A DNA stretch of 64,000 nt from contig NZ_JACSZV010000032.1 of assembly GCF_014472415.1 (NCBI RefSeq), positions 1-64,000 of the forward strand, in the 5' to 3' direction. Below the pieces are notes generated by a model that saw only the letters and a program-made list of their open reading frames with translations, searched no databases and was not told the origin of the DNA. How positions within the stretch are numbered: position 1 is the first letter of the stretch; each line of letters begins with the position of its first letter. The position numbers were made by a program, and so were the translations under genes. The stretch is from Pseudomonas sp. N40(2020). GTDB taxonomy: Bacteria > Pseudomonadota > Gammaproteobacteria > Pseudomonadales > Pseudomonadaceae. Below are positions 16,293 through 26,501 of the stretch, in pieces.

Positions 16293-16664
16293 ATGGCAAC
16301 TATCAACCAGCTGGTACGTCAGCCGCGTAAGCGTATCGTCGAGAAATCCGACGTACCTGCGCTGCAGAACTGCCCGCAACGTCGTGGCGTGTGCACCCGT
16401 GTGTACACCACTACGCCGAAAAAACCTAACTCGGCACTGCGTAAAGTATGCCGTGTGCGTCTGACCAACGGTTTCGAGGTTTCCTCGTACATCGGCGGTG
16501 AAGGCCACAACCTGCAAGAGCACAGCGTGGTACTGATCCGCGGCGGTCGTGTAAAAGACTTGCCAGGTGTTCGTTACCACACCGTTCGCGGCTCCCTGGA
16601 TACTTCCGGCGTTAAAGGTCGTAACCAAGGTCGTTCGAAGTACGGTACCAAGCGTCCGAAGTAA
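16293..16664 (+). CDS. rpsL: Small-subunit ribosomal protein uS12
   Basis: S12 lies at the decoding centre and sets accuracy. It has 123 aa. Lys43 in [12 protein letters not shown] and the downstream [13 protein letters not shown] loop are of streptomycin-sensitive type. It is the first gene of the str operon rpsL-rpsG-fusA-tufA. Confidence 0.97.
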
Positions 16665-16771
16665 TCGGCCGTTTTGCAGATTTTCATTTTATTGAGTCGA
16701 TAAGAGTAAGGTCGGGCACGCATCCATTGGATCTGTCCCGAGCTAACCTGAAGACCGCTTGAGGGCTTATC

Positions 16772-17245
16772 ATGCCAAGACGTCGCGTAGCAGCAAAGCG
16801 TGAGATTCTGGACGATCCGAAATACGGAAGCCAGATCCTCGCCAAATTCATGAACCACGTTATGGAAAGCGGCAAGAAAGCCGTTGCCGAGCGTATCGTT
16901 TATGGTGCCCTGGAAACCGTTGCGACCCGTAAGGCTGGCACCGATCCCCTGGAACTCTTCGAAAAAGCACTCGACGCCATCGCTCCGCTGGTCGAAGTGA
17001 AGTCGCGCCGCGTTGGTGGTGCTACTTACCAGGTTCCGGTCGAGGTTCGTCCTTCCCGTCGTAACGCTCTGGCAATGCGCTGGTTGGTAGACTTCGCACG
17101 TAAGCGTGGCGAGAAGTCTATGGCTCTGCGTTTGGCTGGCGAACTGCTGGATGCTGCTGAAGGTAAAGGTGCTGCTGTTAAGAAGCGTGAAGACGTGCAC
17201 CGTATGGCCGAAGCCAACAAAGCTTTCTCGCACTACCGCTTCTAA
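16772..17245 (+). CDS. rpsG: Small-subunit ribosomal protein uS7
   Basis: S7 nucleates assembly of the 30S head and, in E. coli, represses the str operon through the rpsL-rpsG gap. Here that gap is 107 bases. The protein has 157 aa with the conserved PRRRVAAKREILDDPKYGS start and ends with the SHYRF type C-terminus. Confidence 0.97.
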   Translation: MPRRRVAAKREILDDPKYGSQILAKFMNHVMESGKKAVAERIVYGALETVATRKAGTDPLELFEKALDAIAPLVEVKSRRVGGATYQVPVEVRPSRRNALAMRWLVDFARKRGEKSMALRLAGELLDAAEGKGAAVKKREDVHRMAEANKAFSHYRF

Positions 17246-17275
17246 TTTTAGCTTCACTAATTTTGCGAGGGCTTT

Positions 17276-19381
17276 ATGGCTCGTACTACTCCGATTAGTC
17301 GCTACCGTAACATCGGTATCGTCGCTCACGTGGATGCTGGTAAAACCACCACCACCGAGCGCGTCCTTTTTTACACCGGCAAAAGTCACAAAATGGGCGA
17401 GGTGCATGATGGCGCCGCGACCACAGACTGGATGGTGCAGGAGCAGGAGCGTGGTATTACCATTACTTCTGCTGCCATCACCGCCTTCTGGAAGGGTTCC
17501 GAGAAGCAGTACAAAGACGAGCATCGCTTCAACGTAATCGATACCCCGGGCCACGTAGACTTCACTATTGAAGTTGAGCGTTCCCTGCGCGTACTCGACG
17601 GCGCTGTCGTTGTGTTCTGCGGTACTTCGGGTGTTGAACCTCAGTCGGAAACCGTATGGCGTCAAGCCAACAAGTACGGTGTTCCACGTCTTGTTTACGT
17701 AAACAAGATGGACCGTGCTGGTGCCAACTTCCTGCGCGTGATCGGTCAGATCAAGCAGCGTCTGGGTCACACTCCGGTGCCGATTCAGTTGGCCATCGGT
17801 TCTGAAGATAACTTCCAGGGTCAGATTGATCTGATCAACATGCAAGCTATCTACTGGAACGACTCTGACAAAGGTATGGTCCCTGTTCGCAAGGACATTC
17901 CTGCCGAGCTGCAAGAGCTGGCTGAAGAGTGGCGCAACAACATGGTCGAAGCTGCTGCTGAAGCCAACGAAGAGCTGATGAACAAGTACCTGGAAGGTGA
18001 AGAGCTGACGATCGAAGAGATCAAAGCTGCTTTGCGTCAGCGTACTATCGCCGGCGAAATCGTTCTGGCTGTTTGCGGTTCTTCGTTCAAGAACAAGGGC
18101 GTTCCCCTGGTTCTCGACGCCGTTATCGACTTCCTGCCTGCTCCTACCGACATTCCTGCTATCAAGGGTACTGACCCGGATAACGAAGAAGTCGAGCTGG
18201 AGCGTCATGCAGACGATGCGGAGCCGTTCTCGGCTCTGGCGTTCAAGATCGCTACCGACCCATTCGTGGGTACTTTGACCTTCGTCCGCGTTTACTCGGG
18301 CGTGTTGAACTCCGGCGACGGCGTGATCAACTCGGTTAAAGGCAAGAAAGAGCGCGTGGGTCGTATGGTGCAAATGCACGCAAACGCCCGTGAAGAGATC
18401 AAGGAAGTACGCGCTGGCGACATCGCGGCCCTGATCGGCATGAAGGACGTCACCACTGGTGAAACCCTCTGCAACGCTGACAAGCCAATCATCCTGGTTC
18501 GTATGGACTTCCCGGAGCCGGTTATTTCGGTTGCCGTAGAGCCTAAAACCAAGGATGACCAGGAAAAAATGGGTATCGCTCTGGGCAAACTTGCTCAGGA
18601 AGACCCGTCTTTCCGCGTTAAAACTGATGAAGAGACTGGTCAGACGATCATCTCCGGCATGGGCGAGCTGCACCTGGACATCCTGGTTGACCGGATGCGC
18701 CGTGAGTTCAACGTCGAAGCCAACATCGGCAAGCCTCAGGTTTCGTATCGTGAGCGCATCACGAAGAACTGTGAAATCGAAGGCAAGTTCGTTCGTCAGT
18801 CCGGCGGTCGTGGCCAGTTCGGTCACTGCTGGATCCGTTTTGCTCCTGCTGACGAAGGTCAGGAAGGTCTGCAATTCGTGAACGAAGTAGTAGGTGGTGT
18901 GGTTCCTAAGGAATACATCCCGGCTATCCAGAAGGGTATCGAAGAGCAGATGAAGAACGGCGTCGTTGCCGGCTATCCGCTGATCGGCCTGAAGGCTACC
19001 GTGTTCGATGGTTCTTACCACGACGTCGACTCCAACGAGATGGCGTTTAAAGTGGCTGCTTCCATGGCGACCAAGCAACTGGCCCAGAAGGGTGGTGGTG
19101 AGTTGCTCGAGCCGATCATGGCGGTAGAGGTTGTTACGCCTGAAGACTATATGGGTGATGTGATGGGCGACCTTAACCGTCGTCGCGGCATGATCCAGGG
19201 TATGGAAGACACAGTGTCCGGCAAGGTAATTCGTGCCGAAGTGCCACTGGGTGAGATGTTCGGTTATGCGACCGACGTTCGTTCCATGTCCCAGGGTCGC
19301 GCAAGCTACTCTATGGAATTCAAAAAATACGATACAGCCCCGGCGCACATCGTCGAGACTGTTACCAAAAAACAAGGCTGA
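17276..19381 (+). CDS. fusA: Elongation factor G
   Basis: EF-G is the translocation GTPase. It has 701 aa with P-loop AHVDAGKTTTTE (about 16-27), DTPGHVDFT and NKMDRAGAN. Domains II-V follow and are complete. It belongs to the str operon, and tufA follows after 31 bases. The sequence is of the housekeeping FusA type, not the short FusA2-like paralogue. Confidence 0.96.
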   Translation: MARTTPISRYRNIGIVAHVDAGKTTTTERVLFYTGKSHKMGEVHDGAATTDWMVQEQERGITITSAAITAFWKGSEKQYKDEHRFNVIDTPGHVDFTIEVERSLRVLDGAVVVFCGTSGVEPQSETVWRQANKYGVPRLVYVNKMDRAGANFLRVIGQIKQRLGHTPVPIQLAIGSEDNFQGQIDLINMQAIYWNDSDKGMVPVRKDIPAELQELAEEWRNNMVEAAAEANEELMNKYLEGEELTIEEIKAALRQRTIAGEIVLAVCGSSFKNKGVPLVLDAVIDFLPAPTDIPAIKGTDPDNEEVELERHADDAEPFSALAFKIATDPFVGTLTFVRVYSGVLNSGDGVINSVKGKKERVGRMVQMHANAREEIKEVRAGDIAALIGMKDVTTGETLCNADKPIILVRMDFPEPVISVAVEPKTKDDQEKMGIALGKLAQEDPSFRVKTDEETGQTIISGMGELHLDILVDRMRREFNVEANIGKPQVSYRERITKNCEIEGKFVRQSGGRGQFGHCWIRFAPADEGQEGLQFVNEVVGGVVPKEYIPAIQKGIEEQMKNGVVAGYPLIGLKATVFDGSYHDVDSNEMAFKVAASMATKQLAQKGGGELLEPIMAVEVVTPEDYMGDVMGDLNRRRGMIQGMEDTVSGKVIRAEVPLGEMFGYATDVRSMSQGRASYSMEFKKYDTAPAHIVETVTKKQG

Positions 19382-19412
19382 TTCAGCCCCTTTAGGCTAG
19401 GAGTTAATTGTC

Positions 19413-20606
19413 GTGGCTAAAGAAAAATTTGATCGTTCCCTACCGCACGTCAACGTTGGCACCATCGGTCACGTTGACCACGGTAAAACCACTCTGACTG
19501 CTGCTCTGACTCGCGTTTGCTCCGAAGTTTTCGGTTCCGCAATCGTTGACTTCGACAAGATCGACAGCGCACCAGAAGAAAAAGCTCGTGGTATCACCAT
19601 CAACACCGCGCACGTTGAATACAACTCGCTGATCCGTCACTACGCTCACGTTGACTGCCCAGGTCACGCTGACTATGTGAAGAACATGATCACCGGTGCT
19701 GCCCAGATGGACGGCGCAATCCTGGTTTGCTCGGCCGCTGATGGTCCGATGCCACAAACCCGTGAGCACATCCTGCTGTCCCGCCAGGTTGGCGTTCCGT
19801 ACATCGTGGTTTACCTGAACAAGGCTGACCTGGTAGACGACGCTGAGCTGCTGGAACTGGTTGAGATGGAAGTGCGCGATCTGCTGAGCACTTACGACTT
19901 CCCAGGCGACGACACTCCGATCATCATCGGTTCTGCTCGTATGGCTCTGGAAGGCAAAGACGATAACGAAATGGGCACTACGTCCGTTCGTAAGCTGGTT
20001 GAGACTCTGGACAGCTACATTCCGGACCCAGTTCGTGTTATCGACAAGCCGTTCCTGATGCCAATCGAAGACGTGTTCTCGATCTCGGGTCGCGGTACTG
20101 TTGTAACCGGTCGTATCGAGCGCGGTATCGTTAAGGTTCAAGATCCACTGGAAATCGTTGGTCTGCGTGACACTACCGTCACCACCTGCACCGGTGTTGA
20201 AATGTTCCGTAAGTTGCTCGACGAAGGTCGTGCTGGCGAGAACTGCGGCGTTCTGCTGCGCGGCACCAAGCGTGACGACGTTGAGCGTGGTCAGGTTCTG
20301 GTTAAGCCGGGTTCGGTTAAGCCGCACACCAAGTTCGAAGCTGAAGTGTACGTGCTGAGCAAGGAAGAAGGCGGTCGTCACACTCCGTTCTTCAAAGGCT
20401 ACCGTCCACAGTTCTACTTCCGCACTACCGACGTAACTGGTAACTGCGAGCTGCCGGAAGGCGTAGAAATGGTAATGCCAGGCGACAACATCAAAATGGT
20501 TGTCACCCTGATCAAAACCATCGCTATGGAAGATGGTCTGCGTTTCGCTATCCGTGAAGGCGGTCGTACCGTCGGCGCTGGCGTCGTAGCCAAAATCATC
20601 GAGTAA
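19413..20606 (+). CDS. tufA: Elongation factor Tu, second copy
   Basis: This is the str-operon copy of EF-Tu, 397 aa, with the same motifs as tufB (GHVDHGKT, NKADLVDD). Translation starts at GTG behind TAGGAG. The protein appears identical to the tufB product; the DNA differs only at scattered synonymous sites. A perfect terminator follows and closes the operon. Confidence 0.97.
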   Translation: MAKEKFDRSLPHVNVGTIGHVDHGKTTLTAALTRVCSEVFGSAIVDFDKIDSAPEEKARGITINTAHVEYNSLIRHYAHVDCPGHADYVKNMITGAAQMDGAILVCSAADGPMPQTREHILLSRQVGVPYIVVYLNKADLVDDAELLELVEMEVRDLLSTYDFPGDDTPIIIGSARMALEGKDDNEMGTTSVRKLVETLDSYIPDPVRVIDKPFLMPIEDVFSISGRGTVVTGRIERGIVKVQDPLEIVGLRDTTVTTCTGVEMFRKLLDEGRAGENCGVLLRGTKRDDVERGQVLVKPGSVKPHTKFEAEVYVLSKEEGGRHTPFFKGYRPQFYFRTTDVTGNCELPEGVEMVMPGDNIKMVVTLIKTIAMEDGLRFAIREGGRTVGAGVVAKIIE

Positions 20607-20636
20607 TCTCTTTTATAGAGTTGGCTTGGTGAATTG

Positions 20637-20667
20637 AAAAAGCCCCCGCTCAGCGGGGGCTTTTTTA
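20637..20667 (+). terminator. str operon terminator
   Basis: AAAAAGCCCCCGCT-CA-GCGGGGGCTTTTTT is a textbook GC stem with A and T tails. Its T tract ends six bases before the -35 of the next promoter. Confidence 0.95.
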
Positions 20668-20672
20668 TTGGG

Positions 20673-20701
20673 TTGACACCTATCTGGGGCGTCTATAGAA
20701 T
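20673..20701 (+). promoter_or_regulatory. Promoter of the S10 operon
   Basis: TTGACA (20673-20678), a 17-base spacer and TAGAAT (20696-20701). The spacer carries TCTGGGGCGT, a motif shared with the promoter before rpsH. rpsJ starts 62 bases downstream of the -10. Confidence 0.85.
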
Positions 20702-20763
20702 TGCGCCTCCTTTTAACGGGCGTATTGCGCTCGGTGGGAATAGCAGCCGGAGTCTGAAATCCA

Positions 20764-21075
20764 ATGCAAAATCAGCAAATCCGTATCAGGTTGAAGGCTT
20801 TTGACCATCGCCTGATCGACCAATCAACCCAGGAAATCGTGGAAACCGCGAAACGTACTGGTGCTCAAGTGCGTGGTCCAATTCCACTGCCTACCCGTAA
20901 AGAGCGGTTCACCGTTCTGGTTTCCCCGCACGTCAACAAAGACGCGCGTGACCAGTACGAAATCCGCACTCATAAGCGCGTTCTGGACATCGTCCAGCCA
21001 ACGGATAAAACCGTTGATGCTCTTATGAAGCTTGATCTTGCGGCCGGTGTGGAAGTGCAGATCAGCCTCGGCTAA
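20764..21075 (+). CDS. rpsJ: Small-subunit ribosomal protein uS10
   Basis: S10 is part of the 30S head and also acts as NusE, the partner of NusB and NusG in antitermination. It has 103 aa. Translation starts [19 protein letters not shown], the family start. It is the first gene of the S10 operon. Confidence 0.97.
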
Positions 21076-21155
21076 GACTCGGTCTTAGTCGTGTAACGCT
21101 CTGAAATGGGCGGCCATAGCGGGTGAAAGCCCCGTACACTCATGAGGTTTACAAC

Positions 21156-21791
21156 ATGACTATTGGTGTAGTCGGTCGTAAATGCGGTATGACCCGTATT
21201 TTCACCGAAGAAGGTGTCTCCATTCCGGTCACGGTCATTGAGATCGAACCGAATCGCGTCACCCAGTTCAAAACTGAAGAGACCGATGGCTATCGTGCAG
21301 TGCAAGTCACTGTAGGCGAGCGTCGTGCTTCGCGTGTTACAGCTGCTCAAGCTGGCCACTTCGCTAAGGCGAACGTTGCCGCTGGTCGCACTGTCATGGA
21401 GTTCCGTCTTGAAGAAGGCGACTACCAGGCTGGCGATCTGATCAACGCTGAAATCTTCGCTGCTGGTCAACTGGTTGATGTAACCGGTCAGTCCAAAGGT
21501 AAAGGCTTCCAGGGTACGATCAAGCGTTGGAATTTCCGCGGGCAAGATAACACCCACGGTAACTCCGTATCCCACCGCGTCCCAGGCTCTATCGGCCAGT
21601 GCCAGACTCCTGGTCGTGTATTCAAGGGCAAAAAAATGTCCGGTCATATGGGCGCTGAGCGCGTGACCGTGCAGTCCCTGGAAGTAGTGCGCGTGGACGC
21701 TGAACGCAATCTGTTGTTGGTCAAGGGTGCTGTTCCTGGCGCTACTGGCGGCAACCTGGTTGTACGTCCAGCAGCCAAGGCTCGCGGTTAA
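21156..21791 (+). CDS. rplC: Large-subunit ribosomal protein uL3
   Basis: L3 is an early assembly protein reaching the peptidyl transferase centre. It has 211 aa from the ATG at 21156 (MTIGVVGRKCGMTRIF), the conserved start; an upstream in-frame GTG would add unconserved residues. The loop RGQDNTHGNSVSHR contains the Gln that PrmB methylates in E. coli. Confidence 0.96.
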   Translation: MTIGVVGRKCGMTRIFTEEGVSIPVTVIEIEPNRVTQFKTEETDGYRAVQVTVGERRASRVTAAQAGHFAKANVAAGRTVMEFRLEEGDYQAGDLINAEIFAAGQLVDVTGQSKGKGFQGTIKRWNFRGQDNTHGNSVSHRVPGSIGQCQTPGRVFKGKKMSGHMGAERVTVQSLEVVRVDAERNLLLVKGAVPGATGGNLVVRPAAKARG

Positions 21792-21803
21792 GGGGAAGCT
21801 GAC

Positions 21804-22406
21804 ATGCAATTAAATGTAAATGACGCTCAAGCGATCGAAGTTTCCGAACTGACATTTGGCGGCGAGTTCAACGAGACGCTGGTTCACCAAGCAGTCGTGG
21901 CCTATATGGCCGGCGGCCGTCAGGGTAGCAAGCAGCAAAAGACCCGTTCCGACGTTCGTGGTGGCGGTAAGCGCCCATGGCGTCAGAAAGGTACTGGCCG
22001 TGCTCGTGCCGGTACTATCCGTAGCCCTATCTGGCGCGGCGGCGGTACCACTTTCGCAGCTCGTCCACAGGATCACTCCCAGAAGCTGAACAAGAAGATG
22101 TATCGCGCAGCAATGCGTTCCATCCTTGCTGAGCTGGTGCGTACTGATCGTCTGATCGTGGTTCAGGATTTCGCTGTTGAAACTCCAAAAACCAAAGATC
22201 TGCTGGGCAAGCTGAACAACATGAGCCTGACCGATGTTCTCATCGTGTCGGACGCTGTTGATCAGAACCTGTACCTGGCTGCTCGTAACCTGCCGCACGT
22301 CGATGTACGTGACGTTCAAGGTTCCGATCCAGTTAGTCTGATCGCATACGACAAGGTGTTGATCACCGTGTCGGCCGTGAAGAAATTCGAGGAGCTGCTG
22401 GGATGA
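21804..22406 (+). CDS. rplD: Large-subunit ribosomal protein uL4
   Basis: L4 lines the exit tunnel; in E. coli it also represses the S10 operon. It has 200 aa with the tunnel loop [20 protein letters not shown] (about 53-72). Its stop overlaps the rplW ATG by four bases. Confidence 0.97.
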
Positions 22407-22702
22407 ACCAGGAACGCGTATTTAAAGTTCTGCTTGGCCCGCACGTTTCCGAGAAGGCTACGGTTCTGGCTGACAAGAAAGGCCAGTTCGTTTTCAAGGT
22501 TGCAACTGACGCAACCAAGCTGGAAATCAAGAAGGCCGTCGAAAGCCTGTTCAGCGTGAAAGTTGAGCGTGTTACTACCCTGAACGTTCTGGGTAAGAGC
22601 AAGCGCACGGCTCGCGGTCTGGGCAAGCGCAATGACTGGAAGAAGGCAGTTATCTCCCTTCAGCCAGGCCAAGATCTCGATTTCAGCAGCAGTGCTGAGT
22701 AA
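22403..22702 (+). CDS. rplW: Large-subunit ribosomal protein uL23
   Basis: L23 sits at the tunnel exit and docks SRP and trigger factor. It has 99 aa with the family segment [11 protein letters not shown] near the start. ATGA overlap with rplD indicates translational coupling. Confidence 0.97.
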
Positions 22703-22716
22703 GGAAGGGGTGCATC

Positions 22717-23541
22717 ATGGCAATCGTTAAATGCAAACCGACTTCCCCTGGCCGCCGTTTTGTGGTCAAGGTGGTCAACCAGGAGCTGCATAAAGGCGCT
22801 CCTCACGCACCGCTGCTCGAGAAAAAATCGAAGACTGGTGGTCGTAACAACAATGGCCGTATTACCACGCGTCACATCGGTGGTGGTCATAAGCAGCATT
22901 ATCGTATGGTCGACTTCCGTCGCAACGACAAAGATGGCATTCCAGCCACTGTCGAGCGTATCGAATACGATCCAAACCGTACTGCTCACATTGCTCTTAT
23001 GTTGTACGCAGACGGCGAACGCCGTTACATCATCGCCCCTAAAGGCGTGAGCGCTGGCGACCAGCTGATTTCGGGTGCTTTGGCTCCGATCAAGCCAGGC
23101 AACCAGCTGCAACTGCGCAGCATTCCAGTTGGTAGCACCGTACACGGCATCGAATTGAAGCCAGGTAAAGGCGCACAGATCGCTCGTTCCGCTGGTGCTT
23201 CGGCTCAGCTGATCGCTCGTGAAGGTGTGTACGTTACCCTGCGTCTTCGCTCCGGTGAAATGCGTAAAGTCCTGGCTGAATGCCGTGCGACGCTGGGCGA
23301 AGTCTCGAACTCCGAGCACAGCCTGCGTTCGCTGGGTAAAGCTGGTGCCAAACGCTGGCGTGGCGTTCGCCCAACCGTTCGTGGTGTTGCCATGAACCCG
23401 GTTGACCACCCACATGGTGGTGGTGAAGGTCGTACCTCTGGTGGTCGTCATCCGGTATCGCCATGGGGCTTCCCGACTAAGGGCGCGAAGACTCGTGGTA
23501 ATAAGCGTACCGACAAAATGATCGTCCGTCGTCGCAAGTAA
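22717..23541 (+). CDS. rplB: Large-subunit ribosomal protein uL2
   Basis: L2 supports the peptidyl transferase centre. It has 274 aa with the C-terminal loop MNPVDHPHGGGEGRTSGG that carries the conserved His. The N-terminus MAIVKCKPTSPGRRFVVKV is the family start. Confidence 0.97.
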   Translation: MAIVKCKPTSPGRRFVVKVVNQELHKGAPHAPLLEKKSKTGGRNNNGRITTRHIGGGHKQHYRMVDFRRNDKDGIPATVERIEYDPNRTAHIALMLYADGERRYIIAPKGVSAGDQLISGALAPIKPGNQLQLRSIPVGSTVHGIELKPGKGAQIARSAGASAQLIAREGVYVTLRLRSGEMRKVLAECRATLGEVSNSEHSLRSLGKAGAKRWRGVRPTVRGVAMNPVDHPHGGGEGRTSGGRHPVSPWGFPTKGAKTRGNKRTDKMIVRRRK

Positions 23542-23557
23542 ATAGAGGGATACGACA

Positions 23558-23833
23558 GTGCCACGTTCTCTGAAAAAAGGTCCTTTTATTGATCTTCACC
23601 TACTGAAGAAGATCGAAGTGGCGGCGGAAAAGAACGATCGCAAACCAATTAAGACTTGGTCGCGTCGTTCCATGATCCTGCCACAAATGGTCGGTCTGAC
23701 CATCGCAGTACACAACGGTCGTCAACACGTCCCAGTTCTCGTTAACGAAGACATGGTCGGCCACAAACTGGGCGAGTTTGCCGGTACCCGCACTTATCGT
23801 GGGCACGTGGCAGACAAGAAAGCCAAGCGTTAA
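23558..23833 (+). CDS. rpsS: Small-subunit ribosomal protein uS19
   Basis: S19 binds the 30S head with S13. It has 91 aa starting at GTG (MPRSLKKGPFIDLHLL). The SRRSMILPQMVGLTIAVHNG core is conserved. rplV follows after 11 bases. Confidence 0.97.
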   Translation: MPRSLKKGPFIDLHLLKKIEVAAEKNDRKPIKTWSRRSMILPQMVGLTIAVHNGRQHVPVLVNEDMVGHKLGEFAGTRTYRGHVADKKAKR

Positions 23834-23844
23834 GGGGTTAGGAA

Positions 23845-24177
23845 ATGGAAGTAGCCGCTAAGTTGTCGGGCGCTCGAATCTCCGCCCAGAAAGCCCGCTT
23901 GGTCGCCGACCAGATTCGCGGGAAGAAGGTGGGCGAAGCGCTCAACTTGTTGGCTTTCAGCAGTAAGAAAGCCGCCGAGATCATGAAGAAAGTGCTGGAG
24001 TCGGCCGTAGCCAACGCCGAGCATAACGAAGGCGCAGACGTTGATGACCTGAAGGTCAGCACCGTTTTCGTCAACGAAGGGCGTTCGCTGAAGCGCATCA
24101 TGCCACGTGCCAAAGGCCGTGCTGATCGCATCGTCAAGCGGTCTTGCCATATCACTGTCAAGGTTGCTGACAAGTAA
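23845..24177 (+). CDS. rplV: Large-subunit ribosomal protein uL22
   Basis: L22 extends a hairpin into the exit tunnel next to L4. It has 110 aa with [16 protein letters not shown] and the loop [13 protein letters not shown]. It is a macrolide-resistance locus when the loop is altered; the loop here looks unaltered. Confidence 0.97.
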
Positions 24178-24190
24178 CGGAGTCGAAGAG

Positions 24191-24877
24191 ATGGGTCAGA
24201 AAGTACATCCCATTGGCATTCGCCTGGGAATCGTCAAGGAGCACACCTCCGTCTGGTACGCAGACGGTCGGACTTATGCGGACTATTTGTTCGCTGATCT
24301 GAAGGTGCGCGAGTATCTCCAAGACAAACTAAAAAGCGCGTCCGTAAGCCGTATCGATATCCATCGTCCGGCGCAAACTGCACGTATCACCATTCACACC
24401 GCTCGTCCAGGTATCGTTATCGGGAAGAAAGGTGAAGATGTTGAGAAACTGCGTCAGGACCTGACCAAGCAAATGGGTGTGCCTGTGCACATCAATATCG
24501 AAGAGATCCGCAAGCCGGAGCTCGACGGTATGCTGGTTGCGCAGAGCGTAGCTCAGCAGCTGGAGCGTCGCGTAATGTTCCGTCGCGCTATGAAGCGCGC
24601 TGTACAGAACGCCATGCGCATTGGTGCCAAAGGCATCAAAATCCAAGTGAGCGGTCGTCTCGGCGGTGCTGAAATCGCACGTACTGAATGGTATCGCGAA
24701 GGTCGTGTGCCATTGCACACCCTGCGTGCCGACATCGACTATGCCAACTACGAAGCTCACACCACTTACGGTGTGATCGGTGTAAAGGTTTGGATCTTCA
24801 AAGGCGAAGTAATTGGTGGTCGCCAAGAAGAACTGAAACCACAAGCACCAGCGCCTCGTAAAAAAGCTGCTAAGTAA
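24191..24877 (+). CDS. rpsC: Small-subunit ribosomal protein uS3
   Basis: S3 forms the mRNA entry channel and has helicase-related activity. It has 228 aa from the ATG at 24191 ([18 protein letters not shown]). It contains the KH-domain motif [11 protein letters not shown] (about 79-89). A longer in-frame reading from 24107 runs over rplV and is not used. Confidence 0.97.
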
Positions 24878-24889
24878 GGGGTACGCCAA

Positions 24890-25303
24890 ATGTTGCAACC
24901 TAAGCGTACGAAGTTCCGCAAGCAGATGACAGGCCACAACCGTGGTCTGGCTCAGCGCGGTAGCAAAGTCAGCTTCGGCGAGTTCGCGCTGAAGTCTGTA
25001 GCTCGTGGTCGTCTCACCGCTCGTCAGATCGAGTCAGCGCGTCGTGCTCTGACCCGTCACGTTAAACGTGGCGGCAAGATCTGGATCCGTGTATTCCCGG
25101 ACAAGCCGATCTCCAAAAAGCCCCTCGAAGTTCGTATGGGTAAAGGTAAGGGTAACGTGGAATACTGGGTTGCCCAGATTCAGCCAGGCAAAGTCCTGTA
25201 TGAAATCGAGGGTGTAACTGAAGAGCTGGCGCGTGAGGCTTTTGCCCTGGCTGCTGCAAAGCTGCCGCTCGCCACCGCCTTTGTTAAACGGACGGTGATG
25301 TGA
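24890..25303 (+). CDS. rplP: Large-subunit ribosomal protein uL16
   Basis: L16 contacts A-site tRNA. It has 137 aa, starts [19 protein letters not shown] and contains [21 protein letters not shown]. Its TGA overlaps the rpmC ATG. Confidence 0.97.
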
Positions 25304-25494
25304 TGAAAGCGAATGAACTTCGTGAAAAATCCGCACAGCAGCTGAACGAGCAACTGCTCGGCTTGCTGCGCGACCAGTTCAATCTGCGTATGCAGAAAGC
25401 AACTGGCCAGTTGGGGCAGTCTCATCTGCTCTCGCAAGTTAAGCGTGACATCGCTCGCGTGAAGACTGTGCTTAACCAGCAGGCAGGTAAGTGA
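25303..25494 (+). CDS. rpmC: Large-subunit ribosomal protein uL29
   Basis: L29 is a helical hairpin at the tunnel exit. It has 63 aa from ATG 25303 ([19 protein letters not shown]). The start overlaps the rplP stop (TGATG), implying translational coupling. Confidence 0.96.
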
Positions 25495-25496
25495 TC

Positions 25497-25763
25497 ATGG
25501 CTGAAGCCGAAAAAACTGTCCGTACGCTGACTGGCCGTGTTGTCAGCGACAAGATGGACAAAACCATCACCGTTCTGATCGAGCGTCGCGTTAAGCACCC
25601 GATCTACGGTAAATACGTTAAGCGTTCGACTAAGCTGCACGCGCACGACGAAACCAATCAGTGCCACATCGGCGACAAAGTCACTATTCGTGAAACTCGT
25701 CCGATGGCCAAGACCAAGTCTTGGGCGCTGGTTGATGTTCTCGAACGCGCTGTGGAAGTCTAA
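25497..25763 (+). CDS. rpsQ: Small-subunit ribosomal protein uS17
   Basis: S17 is an OB-fold primary 16S-binding protein. It has 88 aa from ATG 25497 (MAEAEKTVRTLTGRVVSDKM) with VKHPIYGKYVKRSTKLHAHD. This is the last gene of the S10 group; rplN of the spc group follows after 23 bases with no terminator visible. Confidence 0.96.
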   Translation: MAEAEKTVRTLTGRVVSDKMDKTITVLIERRVKHPIYGKYVKRSTKLHAHDETNQCHIGDKVTIRETRPMAKTKSWALVDVLERAVEV

Positions 25764-25786
25764 GGACTAGGGGTCGGAGAAATTAT

Positions 25787-26155
25787 ATGATTCAGACTCA
25801 ATCCATGCTCGATGTGGCCGATAACAGCGGCGCTCGCCGTGTTATGTGCATCAAGGTGCTGGGTGGCTCCCATCGTCGTTACGCTGGTATCGGTGACATC
25901 ATCAAAGTTACCGTGAAGGAAGCAATTCCTCGCGGTAAAGTGAAAAAAGGCCAAGTGATGACTGCTGTTGTAGTCCGCACTCGTCACGGCGTACGTCGTG
26001 CTGATGGCTCCATTATCCGCTTTGATGGCAACGCTGCTGTTCTTCTGAACAACAAGCAAGAGCCGATCGGCACCCGTATCTTTGGGCCAGTGACCCGTGA
26101 ACTTCGTACTGAGAAGTTCATGAAGATCGTCTCGCTCGCCCCAGAAGTGCTGTAA
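25787..26155 (+). CDS. rplN: Large-subunit ribosomal protein uL14
   Basis: L14 lies at the subunit interface and binds RsfS. It has 122 aa beginning MIQTQSMLDVADNSGARRVM, the family signature. Confidence 0.97.
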   Translation: MIQTQSMLDVADNSGARRVMCIKVLGGSHRRYAGIGDIIKVTVKEAIPRGKVKKGQVMTAVVVRTRHGVRRADGSIIRFDGNAAVLLNNKQEPIGTRIFGPVTRELRTEKFMKIVSLAPEVL

Positions 26156-26166
26156 GGAGATCCGAC

Positions 26167-26481
26167 ATGCAAAAGATTCGTCGTGACGACGAGATCATCG
26201 TGATCGCCGGCAAAGACAAAGGTAAGCGCGGTAAGGTGCTGAAGGTTCTTGCTGACAACCGTCTGGTTGTTGGTGGTCTGAACCTGGTCAAGCGTCATAC
26301 CAAGCCTAACCCGATGTCGGGCGTACAAGGCGGTATCGTCGAGAAAGAAGCGCCACTGCACGCTTCTAACGTAGCCATCTTCAATGGCGAAACCAACAAG
26401 GCTGACCGCGTTGGTTTCAAAGTAGAAGACGGTAAAAAAATTCGTGTCTTCAAGTCGACCCAAAAAGCGGTTGATGCTTGA
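26167..26481 (+). CDS. rplX: Large-subunit ribosomal protein uL24
   Basis: L24 initiates 50S assembly. It has 104 aa with a KOW motif DEIIVIAGKDKGKRGKVLKV at residues about 7-26. Confidence 0.97.
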   Translation: MQKIRRDDEIIVIAGKDKGKRGKVLKVLADNRLVVGGLNLVKRHTKPNPMSGVQGGIVEKEAPLHASNVAIFNGETNKADRVGFKVEDGKKIRVFKSTQKAVDA

Positions 26482-26501
26482 ACACTGCTAGGTAGAAGAC
26501 C